NCBI RefSeq assembly: GCF_000350145.1
Contig: NZ_BAOL01000101.1
Location: 1 to 37,248 of the forward strand
Length of the DNA stretch: 37,248 nucleotides
Direction of reading: 5' to 3'
Source: Ilumatobacter nonamiensis YM16-303
GTDB lineage: Bacteria > Actinomycetota > Acidimicrobiia > Acidimicrobiales > Ilumatobacteraceae
Program-made: the position numbers and the translations under genes
Notes under the pieces: model-generated
Seen by the model: only the letters and a program-made list of their open reading frames with translations
Told to the model about the DNA's origin: nothing
Databases searched by the model: none
Shown here: positions 36,937 through 37,248 of the stretch, one piece after another
Layout of the letters: each line of letters begins with the position of its first letter
Numbering within the stretch: position 1 is the stretch's first letter

Positions 36937-37215
36937 ATGGACTTCGCCGAACTGCAGGACGTGATCGACCGGACGTATGGCGACCGGGATCGTGAGCGTG
37001 GAACCGCGCCGACTGTGGCGTGGCTGTGCGAGGAGGTCGGCGAACTCGCGCAGGCGGTGCGCAAGGGATCGCGTGAACAGCAGATCCACGAGTTCGGCGA
37101 TGTCGTCGCCTGGGTGGCGACGCTCGCGAATCAGCAGGGCATCGACTTGAACGAAGCCGCCGCCCGATTCGCCGAAGGTTGCCCCAAGTGCGACGCCCTG
37201 CCCTGCACCTGCTGA
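36937..37215 (+). CDS. MazG-like nucleotide pyrophosphohydrolase with C-terminal cysteine cluster
   Basis: 92 aa, a single MazG-type four-helix unit. Metal-binding acids are visible in WLCEEVGELAQAVRKG (EExxE) and HEFGDVVAWVATLAN (E..D). Such proteins hydrolyse (d)NTPs, often damaged ones, to NMP and diphosphate. The last 12 residues, CPKCDALPCTC, hold four Cys with CX2C and CXC spacing, which could bind zinc or help dimerise. The frame is open upstream to 36856, but ATG 36937 gives the normal MazG beginning. It diverges from the arylsulfotransferase gene, and the stop directly touches the palindrome at the window edge. Confidence 0.88.
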   Translation: MDFAELQDVIDRTYGDRDRERGTAPTVAWLCEEVGELAQAVRKGSREQQIHEFGDVVAWVATLANQQGIDLNEAAARFAEGCPKCDALPCTC

Positions 37216-37248
37216 CGTGCCATCGGGTGTCTGACACCCGATGGCACG
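37216..37248. repeat. Perfect 33-bp palindrome with GTGTCTGACAC core
   Basis: Left arm CGTGCCATCGGGTGTC (37216-37231), centre T, and right arm GACACCCGATGGCACG (37233-37248) match perfectly over 16 bp. It begins at the base after the mazG stop and may continue past the window. The core and flanks are shared with the tandem repeat at 1384-1438. As RNA it would form an almost loop-free hairpin; no T-run is visible within the window. Confidence 0.9.

Overview
The window is about two-thirds G+C, with strongly GC3-biased codons and many GTG starts. Its markers are actinobacterial: a GlnR-type nitrogen regulator, a WhiB7/WblC-type WhiB factor, a paired ArsA/Get3-like ATPase operon like mycobacterial Rv3679-Rv3680, a BON-OmpA envelope protein and several lipoproteins. 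My best guess is a marine member of the Acidimicrobiia (Ilumatobacter or a relative). That placement is inference from protein style and was not checked by a search. No phage, insertion sequence, integrase or CRISPR array is visible, and the region reads as ordinary chromosome.

Layout. 1-3703: end of a sensor kinase, a poly-gamma-glutamate-hydrolase-like protein, oligoribonuclease, a PIG3-type quinone oxidoreductase and a CopC-like protein. 3708-5858: a membrane glycosyltransferase diverging from a long-leader WhiB7-type gene. The leader carries an 84-codon ORF with an ideal Shine-Dalgarno site, a perfect intrinsic terminator and a competing antiterminator helix. 6010-7664: TlpA-like thioredoxin plus CcdA. 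7655-10954: CoA-transferase, NUDIX protein, SufR-like regulator and ErpA/IscA. 11002-14338: a Tat lipoprotein with a thioredoxin-like fold, an OmpA protein with an inserted fasciclin domain, and a membrane-anchored helix-hairpin-helix protein. 14369-17147: RidA, a 51-aa membrane peptide, an 8-oxoguanine-deaminase-like amidohydrolase and an SGNH lipoprotein.

17297-20577 is a nitrogen-assimilation block on the minus strand: glnII (type II glutamine synthetase), a type I glutamine synthetase without the adenylylation tyrosine, and an orphan GlnR-type regulator. 20585-27535: penicillin-acylase-family lipoprotein, NAD+ synthetase, a class V aminotransferase, a NUDIX hydrolase and dUTPase. 27536-27947 is an unusual non-coding block: C-rich tandem repeats, a dimeric hairpin repeat and G-rich repeats between divergent dut and selA. 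27948-30970: selA-selB. 30986-34454: an NfeD-like protein diverging from the ArsA pair. Then come a single receiver protein, tRNA-Pro(CGG) with a terminator, an arylsulfotransferase-like lipoprotein and a MazG-like protein.

Two window-wide patterns stand out. First, at least thirteen start codons (ATG or GTG) are preceded 6-7 nt upstream by a TAnnnT hexamer with no Shine-Dalgarno site, which is the signature of leaderless mRNAs; this pattern also decides several starts here. Second, a short palindromic repeat with core GTGTCTGACAC occurs as a tandem pair before orn and as a perfect 33-bp palindrome at the right edge.

The most interesting candidates are the translated attenuator of the WhiB7-type gene and a 13-codon leaderless mini-ORF whose UGA stop overlaps the selA start codon.
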